A stretch of 64,000 nucleotides of DNA, from assembly GCA_964538085.1 (NCBI GenBank), contig CAZIDF010000003.1, positions 124,001 to 188,000 of the forward strand. The letters run 5' to 3'. This stretch comes from G020348385 sp964538085. GTDB taxonomy: Bacteria; Acidobacteriota; Aminicenantia; Aminicenantales; Aminicenantaceae. Each line of letters starts with the position of its first letter. Within the stretch, counting starts at the first letter, position 1. Under the pieces are notes generated by a model. It was not told the origin of the DNA and made no database searches. It saw only the letters and a list, made by a program, of their open reading frames with translations. The position numbers and the translations under genes were made by a program. Shown piece by piece: positions 15,049-23,070 of this stretch.

Positions 15049-16215
15049 TCAGACAGTGATCAATTCTGTCGTTTTTTTGCATTTTTTGAAACGATCATAG
15101 CCAAAAGGGCTTAGATCGAACTGGGTTTTTCCATCCAGGATGAGCTCGCTCATTATCCGCCCCACAGCTAATCCATGCTGAAAACCATGCCCGGAAAATC
15201 CCGTGGCACAGTAAAATCCATCGATTTCTGGAATTTTCCCGATGATCGGATTTTCATCCGGAGTCATGGCATAAAGCCCTCCCCAGCCTCTCAGAATTTC
15301 GGCTTGTCCCAGTAAAGGAACTCTCTCCAGGGCGGCTGCTGTTACCTGTTCCATGAAGGTTCGGTCCACATGGGTGTGGAAACTGGGCGGTTCCTCGAGA
15401 TCGGTCATACCCATAAGGATTCCTGGCGGATATCCGCGTAAATAAAATTGAGTATCCTGGTCTATGATCATCGGAACAGGACTGGGAATGGCATCGAATG
15501 CTTTGGTGATGAATACCTGACGCCTGAAAGGCAGCACTGGCATGTCGATCCCGGCCATCTCTGCGATTTTGCCTCCCCATGCCCCTGCGGCATTGACAAT
15601 AACCCGGGCAGCGATAAAACCTCGGGAAGTATCCAGTCCTTTGATCCGGCCGTTTTCGAGGCGAATATCCGTGACCTCGGTTCTCTCGAGAATCGAAATT
15701 CCAAGCCGTCTTGTTTTATTAGCCACTGCCATCGTCACGTCATAGGGATCGACGTATCCATCCTCTGGCCCGAATACACCTCCCTTCAAGTCTTCGACTT
15801 CAAGATAAGGCCATCGATATTTAACTTCGTCAGGCGTGAGGATCTCGACAGGTACCCCATACTGTCGTTGGATTTTTACGCAGGCGCGAAATGTCTCCCA
15901 AGTCGCTCCTTGTTGTGTGAGAAACAGATAGCCGGCCTGATTGAAATTTATTTTGGTGTCAAATTCCTCTTCAAAATGCCGAAGAAGCCCGATGGTTTCT
16001 TGGGACAAAAGAATATTGGAAGGGTGGGAAAATTGCTGGCGGATTCCCCCCACACACAGACCGGTCGAAGCCTGAGCTAAAAGGTCTCTTTCCAATATAA
16101 AGACATCTCTCTGACTGCGCTTTGCAAGGAAATAGGCCGTCGAGACTCCTGTGATCCCCCCCCCAATGACGATGATATCGGTCGCGTTTTTGTTTTTGGG
16201 GTCAACCCTTGTCAT
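15049..16215 (-). CDS. FAD-dependent amino-acid oxidase/dehydrogenase (DAO family)
   Basis: 388 residues. The N-terminal dinucleotide-binding motif IVIGGGITGVSTAYFLA is followed by an acidic strand end (ILERD), typical of the glycine oxidase / sarcosine oxidase beta / D-amino-acid oxidase family. The C-terminal GRIPEID-like and CATGFSGHGFQHG segments close the FAD site, as in sarcosine and proline dehydrogenase relatives. No membrane segment is evident. In this operon the likely substrate is proline, hydroxyproline or a related imino acid (inference from neighbours). The ATG has no good Shine-Dalgarno and lies 20 bases after the preceding stop, so translation may be coupled. Confidence 0.9.
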   Translation of the reverse strand: MTRVDPKNKNATDIIVIGGGITGVSTAYFLAKRSQRDVFILERDLLAQASTGLCVGGIRQQFSHPSNILLSQETIGLLRHFEEEFDTKINFNQAGYLFLTQQGATWETFRACVKIQRQYGVPVEILTPDEVKYRWPYLEVEDLKGGVFGPEDGYVDPYDVTMAVANKTRRLGISILERTEVTDIRLENGRIKGLDTSRGFIAARVIVNAAGAWGGKIAEMAGIDMPVLPFRRQVFITKAFDAIPSPVPMIIDQDTQFYLRGYPPGILMGMTDLEEPPSFHTHVDRTFMEQVTAAALERVPLLGQAEILRGWGGLYAMTPDENPIIGKIPEIDGFYCATGFSGHGFQHGLAVGRIMSELILDGKTQFDLSPFGYDRFKKCKKTTELITV

Positions 16216-16235
16216 TGGACACGGCAGCGAAAATA

Positions 16236-18470
16236 CTATTTTTCTTTTTTCCCGGTTTTTTTCACTGTCTTTTTCACGGTCTTTTTTTCTGTCTTTTTCA
16301 CAGCATTCTTCTGCGGCACTTTCGCGGGTTTCTTTTCGGGCGCCTTTTTGTCTTTTTGTGGCTTCTCTTGCTTATCGAGGGCAACCTTCAGTTTTTCTGC
16401 GAAAATGCCGAATGTGGGTTTTTCCGTGATAGGCGCTTTGAAATCTTCCTCTACTTCTTTGACAGAAATCCGGTCCGCTTTTTTCTCTCTTTTTTCTTTT
16501 ATAGCAACCAAGGCTTCAAGTTCAGACTCTTCCAACTCGATCCGTTCTTCGATTAACTTTTTCTCCCCTTTTCTTTGCCGCGGGGTCACTTCTCCGTCGA
16601 TCCTTCTCCGATCTTTTTTCTTTTTCTTTGGCGGGACTTCTTTTTTCTTCTTTTCTGTTTTTTCCATTCCTGGAGGTGTGGGGGGTTCAGGAAGAGTGGG
16701 CTCTTCAATTTCTTCCTCGACATCTTCTTTCACGTCTTTCGTATCTTTTATTTCTTCTTCCACAACGATGATTTCTTCTTCGACTTCAGGCGCGGGAACT
16801 TCCTCCTCTATTGTACCGATCGCCAATTGAGCCTCTCCGGGAACTTCAAGTTTTTCCTCGTCATAAGGAATTCCTGTGGGGATTTCGATCATCTCATCAG
16901 TCACAATTTCCTCTTCGGTTCGAACCTTCTCCTTGTAAAAAAAGATGCCTTTCTTTTTTTCAGACTTGCTGAATTCAGGGGAGAAAAGCAGAGTTTTTTC
17001 GACTTCTTCCTGGGAGGTTTGTTTGAGCACATCGACCAGATGAAAGGCACGCAGATAATGGAGGAACAATGTTTCTCCCTCCAGACCGAAATGGTTGAAG
17101 ATAAGAATGAGAAGCTCTTTAAGATTCAGTTTGGCTCTTTGGTCATAAAGCGAACAAAGTTTGGCTAATGTATCCCGTTCAAGATGGATGATCTTATTGG
17201 CAAGAGAAAAGGTGAACACCTCTTCCCCGGACACTGAAAATTTGTCTTTTTTAGGATCATATGTCGTCCGGGGAACAGAGAGTTTCTTTTTAGATTTCTT
17301 GAGCCAAAAATGGATATGTCCAGGCTCCTTTATTTCGAGGGTAAGACTTGCCCCTTGGGGGACATTGTTGTTTTCATAAAATTCCTTCAATCCTAAGAAA
17401 ACGCCGGAAGATGGGTAAAAGTAAAGCGTGTAGTCTTTATTCCCGTCGGTATCGGTAAATTTGTATTCCCTGAAGCCAGCGAGCGACCTCCTTACATTTT
17501 TGGGAGATTTGATCCCTCCGGAAAGGATTTCTCTCCATGTCAAATATATTTTTAAAGGAAATTTTTGTGGAGAGGATATTTCTTGCTTGTTTTCTTCTTC
17601 CAATGGAGGGATTTTGGCATTCGATGTTGAAAGGGGTAATTCTTTGAGGAAGGAATCCAAGGTTTCTTTTAGAAGCCACTTTCCCCACTCCAATGGCGAA
17701 ACGAAGACAAAAATTTTCTTGTGTTTCTTTTCCAAGGTGAAGTTCAAACTCAGACAATGGAGGTCGAATAGATCATCGGAAGGATCGATTTTGAAAAGCC
17801 TAGAGCATAGCTCCGCTGTGCTAAGCGATTGCATGGAATCTCGGATGAGTTTTTTGATCTCTTTGATCTGTTTGTCCGATATCTCGATCCTTTTATTCGA
17901 AAGTTGCCAGAATTCGTTCCAGCAAAAGAATCCATCAGCCTTGGCAAGAGCCTTACCCAGATTTCTTTCCAGACTTGTCAGGTCTTTGTCCGTCATCGGC
18001 ACCTGATCGAGTCTAGGATCGTCCTCTTTTTTCAGTTTTTGCGGCTCCAGTCCTTTGTGATCGCAATTGCTGGGCAGGAGGACCTGTGTTTTCGTTTTCA
18101 TCATGTAGTCGACGTGCTTACGGAAGATCCCGCCTCCTGTATACACCACTTCCAACATATCGCAATCGTAGTTTTCGATAGAGGTTTTGTTCAGGACCTT
18201 CAGCACCACAGATCCTTTGAAGTGCTCTGCGCCCTTGCTGCTCACTAACAGGGGTTCGTCATATTCCTTGAAAATGAGATCGCCTACATTGTATCGGCAA
18301 TACGGGTCATATTTGTTCACATCCTGCTTGAGCTGGCTGGATGTCTTTTTGAATGCAACTTTCTCCGCCAGTTCCTTCAGGGTCAATGCCCTGTTAATCT
18401 GAAGCAGTTCTTCTTCTAGAAAAGCAAGATCGGCATCGTTGATTTTGATGTATTCGTTCGTTTTATCCAT
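16236..18470 (-). CDS. Large hypothetical protein with acidic linker and lysine-rich histone-like tail
   Basis: 744 residues of no family I can name. Residues 1-about 480 look folded: a helical N-terminus (LTLKELAEKV), a beta-rich part around 60-145, and a second beta-rich block around 310-400. From about 530 it becomes low complexity: acidic Glu/Val/Pro runs, a proline stretch (PTLPEPPTPPG), alternating basic and acidic segments and a final tail of repeated KKT/KKE units resembling histone H1 or AlgP-type tails. No signal peptide or membrane segment is seen. The start overlaps the stop of the carbamoyltransferase gene by eight bases (ATGGATAA), so it is translationally coupled to a metabolic operon. 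A nucleic-acid-binding role is suggested only by the tail. Confidence 0.85.
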   Translation of the reverse strand: MDKTNEYIKINDADLAFLEEELLQINRALTLKELAEKVAFKKTSSQLKQDVNKYDPYCRYNVGDLIFKEYDEPLLVSSKGAEHFKGSVVLKVLNKTSIENYDCDMLEVVYTGGGIFRKHVDYMMKTKTQVLLPSNCDHKGLEPQKLKKEDDPRLDQVPMTDKDLTSLERNLGKALAKADGFFCWNEFWQLSNKRIEISDKQIKEIKKLIRDSMQSLSTAELCSRLFKIDPSDDLFDLHCLSLNFTLEKKHKKIFVFVSPLEWGKWLLKETLDSFLKELPLSTSNAKIPPLEEENKQEISSPQKFPLKIYLTWREILSGGIKSPKNVRRSLAGFREYKFTDTDGNKDYTLYFYPSSGVFLGLKEFYENNNVPQGASLTLEIKEPGHIHFWLKKSKKKLSVPRTTYDPKKDKFSVSGEEVFTFSLANKIIHLERDTLAKLCSLYDQRAKLNLKELLILIFNHFGLEGETLFLHYLRAFHLVDVLKQTSQEEVEKTLLFSPEFSKSEKKKGIFFYKEKVRTEEEIVTDEMIEIPTGIPYDEEKLEVPGEAQLAIGTIEEEVPAPEVEEEIIVVEEEIKDTKDVKEDVEEEIEEPTLPEPPTPPGMEKTEKKKKEVPPKKKKKDRRRIDGEVTPRQRKGEKKLIEERIELEESELEALVAIKEKREKKADRISVKEVEEDFKAPITEKPTFGIFAEKLKVALDKQEKPQKDKKAPEKKPAKVPQKNAVKKTEKKTVKKTVKKTGKKEK

Positions 18471-19395
18471 TTTTGTCTTTTTGCTCTATTAATAATAACA
18501 TAATGGCTTTTTGAACATGAAGTCTATTTTCTGCTTGATCGAAAACTATCGATTGAGCCGAGTCGATAATATCGTCGGTTACTTCCTTCCCTCTATGGGC
18601 AGGAAGACAGTGCATGAACACGGCAGTTTTCTTCGCTTGAGTCATCAACTCTCTGTTGACCTGAAAAGGAAAGAAGATCTGGGCCCTCTTTGCTTTCTCG
18701 GCTTCCTGGCCCATCGAAGCCCATGCATCGGTGTACACGGCATCTGCGTTCCGAACGGCTTCATGGGGATCGGTCGTTATAAAGACTTCGAACTCCGTTT
18801 CTTGTCCATCCTGTACGGCCTGATTGATAACATCCGGATCGGGTTCATACCCTGCGGGTGTTGCGATAGATAGGCTTGCTCCGGTTTTAGCTGCCGCATA
18901 CAAAAGGCTGTGGCAGACATTGTTTCCATCTCCGACATAGGCCAGCTTCATATGGGCCAAATCCCCCTTTTTTTCTTTGAGGGTAAAAAAATCGGCCATG
19001 GCTTGACAGGGGTGAAGAAGGTCGGTCAGGGCGTTGATGACGGGCAGGCTACAGGACTGGGCTAGGTCCACAGCTATCTGATGGGCAAATGTCCTGATCA
19101 TGATGGCATCCACCCACCGTTCCAGGTTTTTGCCCACATCATAAGGGGTTTCACGTTTTCCCATCTGGATATCGGCAGGGGCTAAGTAGATGGCCTCGCC
19201 GCCCAGCTGCAACATGCCCGTTTCGAATGTCATCCTAGTCCGAAGAGAAGGTTTTTCGAATATCATGGCCAAAATCTTGTTTTTGAGCTTGTCTCTGAAG
19301 CGGTGTGGCTTTTCCTTGATCTCACGAGTCAGATCCATGATGTGACTGAATTGGTAAGGAGTTAAATCGTGAATGGATAAAAAGTCCTTGTCCAT
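18463..19395 (-). CDS. argF: Ornithine carbamoyltransferase
   Basis: 310 residues, the normal length. Carbamoyl-phosphate motif SLRTR at 50-54 (STRTR in most relatives), HPCQ at 128-131, the ornithine-specific SMG loop at 227-229 and the HCLP motif at 262-265 are all present, which separates it from aspartate and acetylornithine carbamoyltransferases. It could act in arginine synthesis. However, the direct partnership with carbamate kinase nine bases upstream points to the reverse, catabolic direction: citrulline plus phosphate to ornithine plus carbamoyl phosphate, with ATP made by the kinase. No arginine deiminase gene is visible in the window. ArcB is an alternative symbol. Confidence 0.95.
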   Translation of the reverse strand: MDKDFLSIHDLTPYQFSHIMDLTREIKEKPHRFRDKLKNKILAMIFEKPSLRTRMTFETGMLQLGGEAIYLAPADIQMGKRETPYDVGKNLERWVDAIMIRTFAHQIAVDLAQSCSLPVINALTDLLHPCQAMADFFTLKEKKGDLAHMKLAYVGDGNNVCHSLLYAAAKTGASLSIATPAGYEPDPDVINQAVQDGQETEFEVFITTDPHEAVRNADAVYTDAWASMGQEAEKAKRAQIFFPFQVNRELMTQAKKTAVFMHCLPAHRGKEVTDDIIDSAQSIVFDQAENRLHVQKAIMLLLIEQKDKNG

Positions 19396-19404
19396 CTCTT
19401 CCTC

Positions 19405-20355
19405 CTAATGTCCTGCGACAATTTTTGTTCCTGAGCGGTTGATAAGGGATGCTTTAAGATGATTTGCCGATGTTATGATAACTTTTTTACCTCCATTTTC
19501 GATGTATTCCATGGCTGCCTCGATTTTTGGGCCCATCGAACCCGGAGGAAATTGTCCGTGTGCCAAGTGTTTTTTTGCCTCTTTCACGGTCATCACTGAG
19601 ATGGGTTCCTCATCGGGTTTATTATAGTTCAGGCTGACGCGAGGAACATTGGTCAAAATTATGAACAGTTCCGCCTTTGCCTCTCGAGCGATCAAACTGG
19701 CTGCGTAATCTTTGTCTATCACAGCTTCAACTCCCTGGAAGAGTCCGTTTCCGTTGATGATCACCGGGATGCCACCCCCCCCGGCTGCAATAACGATTTT
19801 TCCCCTGTGCACCAAATCTCGAATAATCCTTTTGGGCACGACATCGATAGGTTTAGGCGAAGGGACGACTTTGCGGTAGCCACGGCCAGCATCTTCGATC
19901 ATTTTCCAATTCTTCTGCCTTTTTAGCATGGAAGCCCTGTATTGCGAGTAGAAAGGGCCGATGGGTTTGGAAGGAGCATCGAAGGCCGGATCTTCCCGGT
20001 CCACCACAACCTGAGTGATCAATGTCGCCACTTCCTTGTCGATCGAATTTTTTCTCAGCTCGTTTGTCAACGCTTTCTCGAGCATAAATCCCATGCTGCC
20101 TTCGGTCATCGCATCGCAAACTTCAAGAGAAAAAGGAGGGATTTTAGTGACGCTTTCTTCCATCTGGATAAGCAAGTTGCCGACCTGGGGCCCGTTGCCA
20201 TGGACGATTATAAGATCATAGCCTTTTTTTACGACGAAGATCATCAAACGGGCTGCCTTTCGAGCATTATTCATTTGTTCGGACTGCAAACCCCTCTGTT
20301 TATTAGGTAGGATGGCGTTTCCTCCGAAGGCGATAAGGGCGATCTTACGTTTCAT
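19405..20355 (-). CDS. arcC: Carbamate kinase
   Basis: 316 residues of the amino-acid kinase family. The N-terminal FGGNAIL, GNGPQVGNLL, AAGGGGIPVI and DKDYAASLIA motifs are those of carbamate kinase. It converts carbamoyl phosphate and ADP to ATP, ammonia and CO2, the energy-yielding last step of arginine/citrulline fermentation. Its ATG shares one base with the stop of the GTPase gene (TGATG), and its stop lies nine bases before the carbamoyltransferase ATG behind GGAGGAAG-like sequence, so the three genes are tightly coupled. Confidence 0.96.
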   Translation of the reverse strand: MKRKIALIAFGGNAILPNKQRGLQSEQMNNARKAARLMIFVVKKGYDLIIVHGNGPQVGNLLIQMEESVTKIPPFSLEVCDAMTEGSMGFMLEKALTNELRKNSIDKEVATLITQVVVDREDPAFDAPSKPIGPFYSQYRASMLKRQKNWKMIEDAGRGYRKVVPSPKPIDVVPKRIIRDLVHRGKIVIAAGGGGIPVIINGNGLFQGVEAVIDKDYAASLIAREAKAELFIILTNVPRVSLNYNKPDEEPISVMTVKEAKKHLAHGQFPPGSMGPKIEAAMEYIENGGKKVIITSANHLKASLINRSGTKIVAGH

Positions 20356-21659
20356 CAGTAATCCTTGAGGATCTCCTCGAGATCAGGCTTGCCGATCTCT
20401 TCCAAATCGTATGTCACTCTCAGAATTTTTTTGTGGGGATTAATCAGACGTCCCAAATCTATAGGAGTAGCTCCGATCACCAAGTCACACTCTATTGATT
20501 CGATGGTCTGAGAAAGTTCGTTGATTTGATCCTTGCCGTATCCCATCGCTGGGAGAACACGGTCCAGATGGGGGTACTTTGCAAACGTGTCCCGGATACT
20601 TCCCACAGCATAGGGGCGGGGATCTACGATATGGGATGCCCCATATTTTTCAGCTGCGACGATACCTGCACCAAAAGCCATTTCTCCATGCGTAAGGGTC
20701 GGGCCATCCTCCACCACAAGAACTGTTTTCCCTTTGATCAATTCCCCTTGGGCGACAGTGATCGGTGATTTTGCCTGGATGACGGTTGCTTTCGGGTTGA
20801 ATAAACGGATGTTTTCCAGGACTTGGTCGACTTTTTCCTGTATGGCCGTATCCATCTTGTTGATGATGAGCACATGGGCTCTGCGGAAATTGGTTTCTCC
20901 CGGATAATAGGCAAGTTCGTGCCCAGGTCTGTGGGGATCGGCCACCACAACTTCCAAATTAGCCTTGTAGAACGGAATGTCGTTGTTTCCTCCGTCCCAA
21001 AGCACGATGTCCGCTTCTTTTTCCGCTTCTTCCAAAATGGCACCATAATCGACACCGGCATAGACCAAAATGCCGTTGCTGATGTGAGGTTCGTATTCTT
21101 CCATTTCTTCGATCGTGCATTCATGCTTGATCATGTCCTCATATGTCGCGAATCGCTGAACTTTTTGCTTGATCAAATCACCGTATGGCATGGGGTGTCG
21201 TATCACAACAACCCGGCGCCCCTTTTTCTTCAGAAGGAGTGCGATTTTCCGGGTTGTCTGGGATTTTCCGCACCCGGTTCTAACCGCACAGATGGATATG
21301 ACCGGAAGCCGGCTTTCGATCATCGTTTCATCGGGCCCGAGGAGATTGAAACTTGCCCCTGCTGCCTGTACCTCAGAGGCCTTGTGCATGACATAGACAT
21401 GAGGAACATCGCTGTATGAGAAGTAAACCTCTGAGATGTCCCATTTTTTTATCAGGTCTTTCAGGTCTTCTTCTGGATAAATGGGGATGCCCTCCGGATA
21501 GAGCTCACCTGCAAGTTCTGCGGGATATTTTCTGCCTTCTATATCGGGAATCTGTGTGGCCGTGAATGCTCGGACGCAATAATCTTCATCCCCTCTAAAA
21601 AATACATTGAAATTGTGGAAATCTCTTCCAGCTGCACCCATTATCAGCACATTTTTCAT
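20355..21659 (-). CDS. COG2403-type P-loop GTPase (cyclic 2,3-diphosphoglycerate synthetase-like)
   Basis: 434 residues. The N-terminal about 110 residues form a Rossmann-like domain (NVLIMGAAGRDFHNFN) and are followed by a P-loop GTPase domain with Walker A AVRTGCGKSQTTRK at about 125-138 and a NKMD guanine-specificity motif (IINKMDTA). This arrangement is that of predicted GTPases of COG2403, related to archaeal cyclic 2,3-diphosphoglycerate synthetase. Biochemical function in bacteria is, to my knowledge, not established. The ATG at 21659 is chosen because AGGAG lies eight bases ahead; the frame extends seven codons further. It is the first gene of the operon, under the promoter at 21701-21729, and is fused by overlap to carbamate kinase, suggesting a role with that enzyme. 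Confidence 0.88.
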   Translation of the reverse strand: MKNVLIMGAAGRDFHNFNVFFRGDEDYCVRAFTATQIPDIEGRKYPAELAGELYPEGIPIYPEEDLKDLIKKWDISEVYFSYSDVPHVYVMHKASEVQAAGASFNLLGPDETMIESRLPVISICAVRTGCGKSQTTRKIALLLKKKGRRVVVIRHPMPYGDLIKQKVQRFATYEDMIKHECTIEEMEEYEPHISNGILVYAGVDYGAILEEAEKEADIVLWDGGNNDIPFYKANLEVVVADPHRPGHELAYYPGETNFRRAHVLIINKMDTAIQEKVDQVLENIRLFNPKATVIQAKSPITVAQGELIKGKTVLVVEDGPTLTHGEMAFGAGIVAAEKYGASHIVDPRPYAVGSIRDTFAKYPHLDRVLPAMGYGKDQINELSQTIESIECDLVIGATPIDLGRLINPHKKILRVTYDLEEIGKPDLEEILKDY

Positions 21660-21700
21660 CACAAAAACTCCTGTATCCAATTCTTTTAAAATGAACGCTT

Positions 21701-21729
21701 AGTATAATACACCCCTTATATTTATTCAA
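21701..21729 (-). promoter_or_regulatory. Sigma-70-type promoter of the seven-gene amino-acid operon
   Basis: On the minus strand TTGAAT (21729-21724), a 17-base spacer and TATACT (21706-21701). Transcription would start near 21694, giving a leader of about 35 bases with an AGGAG ribosome site before the ATG at 21659. Confidence 0.62.
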
Positions 21730-22181
21730 CAAGGAATAGGGGAAGGGGAGCATCCTTATTTCCGTGATAATTTGCGCTTTTGGGGATGGTTGAAGCGACC
21801 ATTGAAGATTTAGCCATCACGAACCATTCTTCGAGGGAATCTGACAAAGTCAGACGGCGAGGATGTATTGAGCACGACTTTGAAAAAGGATGAGCGATCT
21901 GGACTGTCAGGGGAACAGAGGCTGGAGTGACATTGGTTGAGAGTTAACGCGCGCAGTTCCACAGTCGCCGAGAAGAGCGGTGAAGGAATGGCGTCAAAAA
22001 TCTTCACGAGAGCAAAACCATTTCCAAAAGGCTGTACAAATCCCCTGATATCAGGGAAATGAGGATGCTTTCTAGGGGAGGGAATGGGGAGGTGCCCTTG
22101 TGGGATTTTTGCACTCAGAGTTGATTGATTGGACAAGGAAGAGGGCGTTCCGTTAGAATAATTGTTCAGAAGGAGTCGCCA
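21730..22181. other. Divergent intergenic region with small hairpins, no gene recognised
   Basis: About 450 bases. Open frames here are only antisense extensions of the phosphoesterase frame. Small perfect stems occur, for example TCTGAC-AAA-GTCAGA at 21840-21854, and a bulged stem around 22090-22117 followed by little T-tract. I do not recognise RNase P, tmRNA, SRP or riboswitch signatures. A weak plus-strand promoter (TTGGAC, 19-base spacer, TAGAAT at 22154-22159) may serve the phosphoesterase gene. Confidence 0.4.
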
Positions 22182-22664
22182 GTGATCGGCATCATGTCTG
22201 ATTCCCATGATAATTGCAACGCTGTCCAACGAGCCGTATGCTTTTTCAAAGAGATGAAGTGTCAACTCGTTATTCACGCGGGAGATTTTGTCGCTCCGTT
22301 TGCTGCTCGTGAGCTGGAGCACATCTTGTGTCCCGTGAAGGCTGTATTCGGTAACTGTGACGGGGAAAAAAGAGGGTTGGAGAAAACCATCCAATCCTTT
22401 GGGGAGATCAAAAAAGCTCCTTTTGTTTTTTCCCATCAGAAAAGAACTTTCCTGATAACGCATATCCATTTCTCCGTGAATAAATATGCGGCATCGAGAA
22501 AATACGAGGTCATCGTTTTTGGGCATACACATAAACCCGAGATAAGGGAAACCCACGGCACTCTCCTGATCAATCCGGGAGAAACAGGGGGGTGGCTGAC
22601 GGGAAAAAGCTCGGTTGCGCTTTTCGACCCGGCTACAAGGGAAGCCGAAATCGTTTTCCTCTAG
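22182..22664 (+). CDS. Metallophosphoesterase (YfcE/MJ0936 family)
   Basis: 160 residues with all five calcineurin-like motifs: SDSHDN, HAGDF, GNCD, THIHFSV and GHTHKPE, in the order and spacing of small YfcE-type phosphodiesterases that use two metal ions. The physiological substrate of this family is mostly unknown. The start is the GTG at 22182: AAGGAG lies six bases before it and the protein begins directly with the first beta strand (VIGIMSDSH). A TTG 57 bases upstream opens the same frame but lacks a ribosome site and would lie at a putative promoter. Confidence 0.92.
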   Translation: MIGIMSDSHDNCNAVQRAVCFFKEMKCQLVIHAGDFVAPFAARELEHILCPVKAVFGNCDGEKRGLEKTIQSFGEIKKAPFVFSHQKRTFLITHIHFSVNKYAASRKYEVIVFGHTHKPEIRETHGTLLINPGETGGWLTGKSSVALFDPATREAEIVFL

Positions 22665-22683
22665 CATGAAATATTTGTAACAA

Positions 22684-22797
22684 ATGCCAAGAAAAATAGA
22701 TAGGAGGCAAAAACCTGCATGGCAGAAGGTTCGGAAGACCGATCCGAAGTTGTCTAAGAAAAAGCCCAGAGGGAAAAAAGGTCGTCGGGCAAGCTGA
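22684..22797 (+). CDS. Possible 37-residue very basic small protein
   Basis: An ATG at 22684 opens 37 codons ending in TGA. The product is strongly basic, rich in Lys, Arg and Pro, with KKKPRGKKGRR near its end, a composition like small ribosome- or nucleic-acid-binding peptides. There is no clear Shine-Dalgarno before the ATG. It lies between the phosphoesterase and tRNA-Val in the same direction. It may be chance, since an AG-rich stretch gives basic codons in this frame. Confidence 0.3.
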   Translation: MPRKIDRRQKPAWQKVRKTDPKLSKKKPRGKKGRRAS

Positions 22798-22858
22798 TAC
22801 TGGACGGCTGCCAGAATTGCAGCGGTTTTTGGAAGAGCTGAACCAGGGGGTAAGAGTG

Positions 22859-22887
22859 TTGACAGGGGAAGCCTAAATCTTTAATAT
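22859..22887 (+). promoter_or_regulatory. Promoter of tRNA-Val
   Basis: A perfect TTGACA, a 17-base spacer and TAATAT (22882-22887). Transcription would start near 22894, twelve bases before the mature tRNA. This is one of the closest matches to the sigma-70 consensus in the window, as expected for a stable RNA gene. Confidence 0.75.
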
Positions 22888-22905
22888 ATAGAGGCTTAAA
22901 ACAAT

Positions 22906-22980
22906 AGGCGCGTAGCTCAGTGGCAGAGTGCTTCCTTGACGCGGAAGAAGTCGAGGGTTCGATCCCCTCCGCGCCTACCA
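22906..22980 (+). tRNA. tRNA-Val (anticodon GAC)
   Basis: A complete cloverleaf: acceptor stem AGGCGCG with CGCGCCT, D arm GCTC/GAGT, anticodon stem CTTCC/GGAAG with loop TTGACGC and anticodon GAC at 22938-22940, T arm GAGGG-TTCGATC-CCCTC, discriminator A and an encoded CCA at 22978-22980. It reads GUC and GUU valine codons. thrS follows 90 bases later and may be co-transcribed. Confidence 0.98.
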
Positions 22981-23070
22981 TCAACCGATGTTAAAGGAGT
23001 CTGTGTTCAGAAGAAGGACCCTGAAAATGCCAGTAAATTGCCTTCCCTTTTGAATGCAAAATAAATATAA

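Noticed and set aside
16236..16700. Lysine-rich 3' end of the 744-codon gene as a possible frameshift or repeat artefact
   Set aside because: The frame stays open with a mix of codons and ends normally before the next gene, so the low-complexity tail appears genuine.
21810..22667. 285-codon minus-strand frame
   Set aside because: It lies mostly antisense to the phosphoesterase gene, which has all five metal motifs; the reverse frame shows no family or ribosome site.
22754..22984. 76-codon minus-strand frame reading EGIEPSTSSASRKHSA
   Set aside because: It is antisense to the tRNA-Val gene; this peptide pattern is a well-known artefact of translated reverse-strand tRNA sequence.
23038..23067. 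TTGCCT-18-TAAATA as a thrS promoter
   Set aside because: The predicted start would fall at or after the ATG; co-transcription with tRNA-Val is simpler.
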